This document shows positions 6,796 to 7,223 of a DNA stretch of 7,223 bases, piece after piece; position 1 is the first letter of the stretch; the number at the start of each line of letters is the position of its first letter. The translations under genes were made by a program, and so were the position numbers. A model generated the notes under the pieces. It worked only from the letters and a program-made list of their open reading frames with translations. It was not told the DNA's origin and searched no databases. Source of the stretch: Euryarchaeota archaeon UBA82 (GTDB lineage Archaea; Thermoplasmatota; Poseidoniia; Poseidoniales; Poseidoniaceae); NCBI GenBank assembly GCA_002496635.1, contig DAKQ01000033.1, positions 12,430 through 19,652 on the forward strand, read 5' to 3'.

Positions 6796-7223
6796 ATGCA
6801 GTTGCTGAACCAAAGCGAGGAGCATTGGAAACTTCGGATTGATTCTGAGGATGACTTATGGGTACTTGCTCGCTTTGCAATATCTGGTCGGAGTTTGGCT
6901 ATGCTTGGTGAACGAAGAGATACGACTACCGCGGAATCGGGTGATCGTGCAAAAGCGGCTGAAAGAAAGAAGATGTGGATACAACTCAGAATTCTTACAA
7001 CAGAGTATAAGACGTACTCCAATATTTTACGAGTTCATGGAACGATTGAACAAGCACCAGTGGACATAGGATCTCATCATACACACCTTGTAGAAGTCGG
7101 TGATGAACTAGAAATTCATTCGTCAAGGGGATTCCCAGAGTATGATAGACTCCTACTGACTGAAACAATGACTACAGACAAGAAGAGCAATGTTTCTATC
7201 ATCGTTGTTGAAAACGATGAGAT
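6796..7223 (+). CDS. pelA: Archaeal Pelota (ribosome rescue factor), N-terminal part, runs off right edge
   Basis: The frame is open from ATG 6796 to the right edge (142 codons plus two bases). This covers essentially the N-terminal Lsm-like domain of Pelota, which is about 350-400 residues in full. Family-typical features are KLRIDSEDDLWVLARF (12-27), RRDTTT (40-45) and KKMWIQLRI (58-66). ILRVHGTIEQAPVDIGSHHTHLVEVGDELEI (77-107) corresponds to the LRV.G......V..G.YHT-.-.E core. Pelota resembles eRF1 without its peptide-release motif; with aABCE1 and an EF1A-like GTPase it splits ribosomes stalled in no-go decay. The central and C-terminal eRF1-like domains lie beyond the window. A TGA immediately precedes ATG 6796 in this frame, so no earlier start is possible. 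Another ATG at 6792 opens only a 16-codon frame. The gene starts 6 bases after the fhs stop, so the two are probably co-transcribed. The symbol follows archaeal usage (also pelota/dom34). Confidence 0.9.
   Translation, partial: MQLLNQSEEHWKLRIDSEDDLWVLARFAISGRSLAMLGERRDTTTAESGDRAKAAERKKMWIQLRILTTEYKTYSNILRVHGTIEQAPVDIGSHHTHLVEVGDELEIHSSRGFPEYDRLLLTETMTTDKKSNVSIIVVENDE

Noticed and set aside
6792..6842. ATG at 6792 as the start of a gene after fhs
   Set aside because: It opens only a 16-codon frame; the frame starting at 6796 matches Pelota from its first residues.

Overview
The window reads as chromosomal DNA of an archaeon. The strongest evidence is a 5'-truncation-free but 3'-partial pelota (aPelota) gene at the right edge, a ribosome-rescue factor confined to Archaea and Eukarya. 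TATA-like boxes lie about 26 nt before two start codons, which fits archaeal leaderless transcription. A formate--tetrahydrofolate ligase, a secreted protein rich in N-glycosylation sequons, moderate GC and compact spacing would suit a marine Thermoplasmatota lineage (Poseidoniales / Marine Group II). That placement is inference and was not tested by any search.

Layout. Positions 1-2223 are on the minus strand: a divergent shikimate dehydrogenase (AroE) followed 25 bases downstream by a secreted alpha/beta-hydrolase-fold protein that runs off the left edge. A short divergent intergenic region (about 2224-2330) separates this pair from everything else, which is on the plus strand. The plus-strand block opens with two small unrecognised membrane proteins (2331-2639 and 2653-2895), then an NfeD-family membrane protein (2918-3529) and a flotillin/SPFH scaffold (3593-4984). 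Next come formate--tetrahydrofolate ligase (5074-6789) and, 6 bases on, pelota (6796 to the edge).

How they fit together. NfeD and flotillin are a classic partner pair that organises membrane microdomains. The two small membrane proteins immediately upstream are candidates for additional components of that assembly, the closest thing here to an undescribed system. Formate--tetrahydrofolate ligase charges folate with one-carbon units; its tight linkage to pelota suggests co-transcription rather than shared function. AroE belongs to aromatic amino-acid synthesis, with an enlarged substrate domain. The neighbouring secreted hydrolase keeps the Asp and His of its triad but has Gly where the nucleophilic Ser should be.

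No stretch longer than 300 bases lacks a gene. I see no tRNA, rRNA, CRISPR array, insertion sequence or long repeat.
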